Shown here: piece after piece, positions 62,889 to 64,000 of the stretch | Layout: each line of letters opens with the position of its first letter | Position numbering within the stretch: position 1 is the first letter of the stretch | The notes under the pieces: generated by a model | The model's input: the letters and a program-made list of their open reading frames with translations, nothing else | The model's database searches: none | What the model was told of the DNA's origin: nothing | Position numbers and translations under genes: made by a program | Assembly: GCA_030427205.1 (NCBI GenBank) | Contig: JAUHXC010000010.1 | Coordinates: 212,035-276,034 of the forward strand | Length of the DNA: 64,000 nucleotides | From: a bacterium | Lineage (GTDB): Bacteria; Myxococcota_A; Bradymonadia; UBA7976; UBA1532 | Reading direction: 5' to 3'

Positions 62889-63959
62889 TCAGCTCGGCTC
62901 GTCGTCGCCCTTGTCGACCACCAGCGCTTCGACCGCGTCGACGAGCTGGTCGTCGCCGACATGGGCGTAGCGCTCGGTCATCGTCACCGAGTGGTGCCCC
63001 ATCAACTGCTGCACGACCTTGAGCGAGCAGCCCCGCAGCACGAGCTGCGACGCGAACGTATGCCGCAGGTCGTGGAACCGGATGCGCCGCAGGCCGGCGC
63101 GCTTCAGGGCACGGTCCAGCGCCTGATTGGCGATGGCCTGCCCGTACACCGGCTGCCCTTTCCGACTCGGGAAGACCAGCTCGCCGGGCGTGCGCTCGCG
63201 CCACGCGGAGAGCACGTCGACGAGGTCGGCCGCGATGGGCACCTCACGGCTCTTGCCGTTCTTCGGTGTGCCGAGCTGCCCCATCCAGACCGTGTAGCGG
63301 ACCGTGAGCCGTCGCCGTTCGAGGTCGATCTCCGACCAGTGCAAGCCGAAGATCTCGCCCTTGCGCAGCCCGGTCCGCAGCGCGATGTAGAAGAACGTGA
63401 ACCACCGCAGGTTCATGGTCTTCGTCGCGTCGAGCAGCCGCTCCGACTCACCGGGGCGCAGCCACTCGGTCGGCTTGATCTGCTTGCGCATCATCCTGAT
63501 GGTCGGCATCTCGCGGATCACGCCCCAATTGACCGCGCAGCGCATCAGTCGGGCGAGGGCCGCCAGGTGCCGGTTGACGGTGTTCACCGCCAGCCCCTGG
63601 CTCAGTTGCTGCGCGCGGAACGTCTCCACGTCCCGCTGCGTGATCCGGTCCAGCCGCCGCTTGCCAAAGAACGGAACGAGGTGGTTGCGCAAGGTGCGAC
63701 TCTTGCGGTCCTGCTCGCTCGGCTTGTTGTGGACCTGCACCGAGGTGCGCATCCACTCGGGCGCGAATTCGGCCAGGGTCGGCACCGCTGCCGCAGGCAC
63801 CGCGCGAAGCTCGAGCGTCGTGGAGGTCAACTCGAGCCGAAGCTCGACCTCGTACGCCTTCGCCCCGCGCTTTGTCTGCACCGGGCTGACCCGCCGAATC
63901 CGCTTGCCGTCGACGATGAAGTCGACGACCCACTTTCCTCTCCACTTCTTGACCGCCAT
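62889..63959 (-). CDS. Tyrosine recombinase / phage-type integrase
   Basis: 356 residues. N-terminal AP2-like DNA-binding domain (KWRGKWVVDFIVDGKRIRRV), core-binding domain (residues about 60-160) and catalytic domain with Arg in ALRTGLRKGEI, Lys in NGKSREVPI, HDLRHTFAS (His and Arg), MGHHSVTM (His) and the nucleophile Tyr in TERYAHV. The ATG at 63959 has GGAG 8 bp upstream; an in-frame ATG at 63965 lies too close to it. It marks the edge of a mobile element that extends beyond the right end of the window, or is a remnant. The GC level of the gene is a little lower than its neighbours. Confidence 0.9.
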   Translation of the reverse strand: MAVKKWRGKWVVDFIVDGKRIRRVSPVQTKRGAKAYEVELRLELTSTTLELRAVPAAAVPTLAEFAPEWMRTSVQVHNKPSEQDRKSRTLRNHLVPFFGKRRLDRITQRDVETFRAQQLSQGLAVNTVNRHLAALARLMRCAVNWGVIREMPTIRMMRKQIKPTEWLRPGESERLLDATKTMNLRWFTFFYIALRTGLRKGEIFGLHWSEIDLERRRLTVRYTVWMGQLGTPKNGKSREVPIAADLVDVLSAWRERTPGELVFPSRKGQPVYGQAIANQALDRALKRAGLRRIRFHDLRHTFASQLVLRGCSLKVVQQLMGHHSVTMTERYAHVGDDQLVDAVEALVVDKGDDEPS

Positions 63960-64000
63960 GACCATTCTCCGTGGTCGGTGGCGGGCGCGTGGATTCGGCC

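Overview
This 64 kb window is very GC-rich and gene-dense, with tightly packed, often overlapping genes. It looks like chromosomal DNA from a Myxococcota-like delta-proteobacterial lineage. The indications are many Asp/Ala/Pro-rich lipoproteins with classical lipoboxes, a probable MYXO-CTERM sorting tail (C-terminus of the M23 peptidase at 46638-48653), Ser/Thr-kinase folds, and ECF sigma/anti-sigma pairs. The organism is inferred from these traits; no taxonomic marker gene such as rRNA was seen.

Layout. 1-8 kb: an OPT-family transporter, an outer-membrane-like barrel protein, a metallophosphoesterase lipoprotein, a large Cys-containing lipoprotein and a secreted trypsin-like protease with Cys-rich tail repeats. 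8.2-8.9 kb: a non-coding array of about 15 units of 41-43 bp, each holding a GC hairpin. 9-15 kb (minus): a compact operon of pseudokinase, RND/MMPL permease, LolA-like carrier and outer-membrane barrel. 15-24.5 kb: lipoproteins, TPR and HEAT-like proteins, a YihY/BrkB membrane protein, a ceramidase-like lipoprotein and a HAMP membrane protein. 24.5-31 kb: a soluble lytic transglycosylase, an ECF sigma/anti-sigma pair with a good ECF-type promoter, a cytochrome c, and two surface lipoproteins, one of them an endonuclease/phosphatase-fold enzyme. 30.8-33.1 kb: a translationally coupled set (DUF4336/MBL-like, VOC, ATP-grasp).

33.2-41 kb is the most notable region: a thiazole/oxazole-modified peptide (TOMM, azole RiPP) locus. 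It encodes a kinase/degenerate cyclase/AAA-ATPase fusion, a fused leader-binding plus YcaO cyclodehydratase, an amidohydrolase broken by one extra base in a C-run, and, on the opposite strand, a 151-aa precursor with a nitrile-hydratase-like leader and a Thr-Cys-Cys C-terminus. 41-48.7 kb: a cyclic-nucleotide-binding/patatin fusion, an orphan amino-acid-binding protein, a DUF3105 lipoprotein, a small barrel protein and an M23 metallopeptidase.

48.6-53.6 kb (minus): imelysin, di-haem oxidoreductase, imelysin and an HTTM membrane protein, probably for metal acquisition, with an AT-rich dyad upstream. 53.8-62.6 kb: a Cys-rich lipoprotein, a second ECF sigma with a PEGA-domain anti-sigma, a lipoprotein-like secreted protein, a bifunctional proline dehydrogenase/P5C dehydrogenase, a free-standing archaeal-type ThrRS editing domain, a metallophosphoesterase and a VOC protein. 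The right edge carries a tyrosine recombinase next to a tRNA-like half, suggesting that an integrated element begins there.
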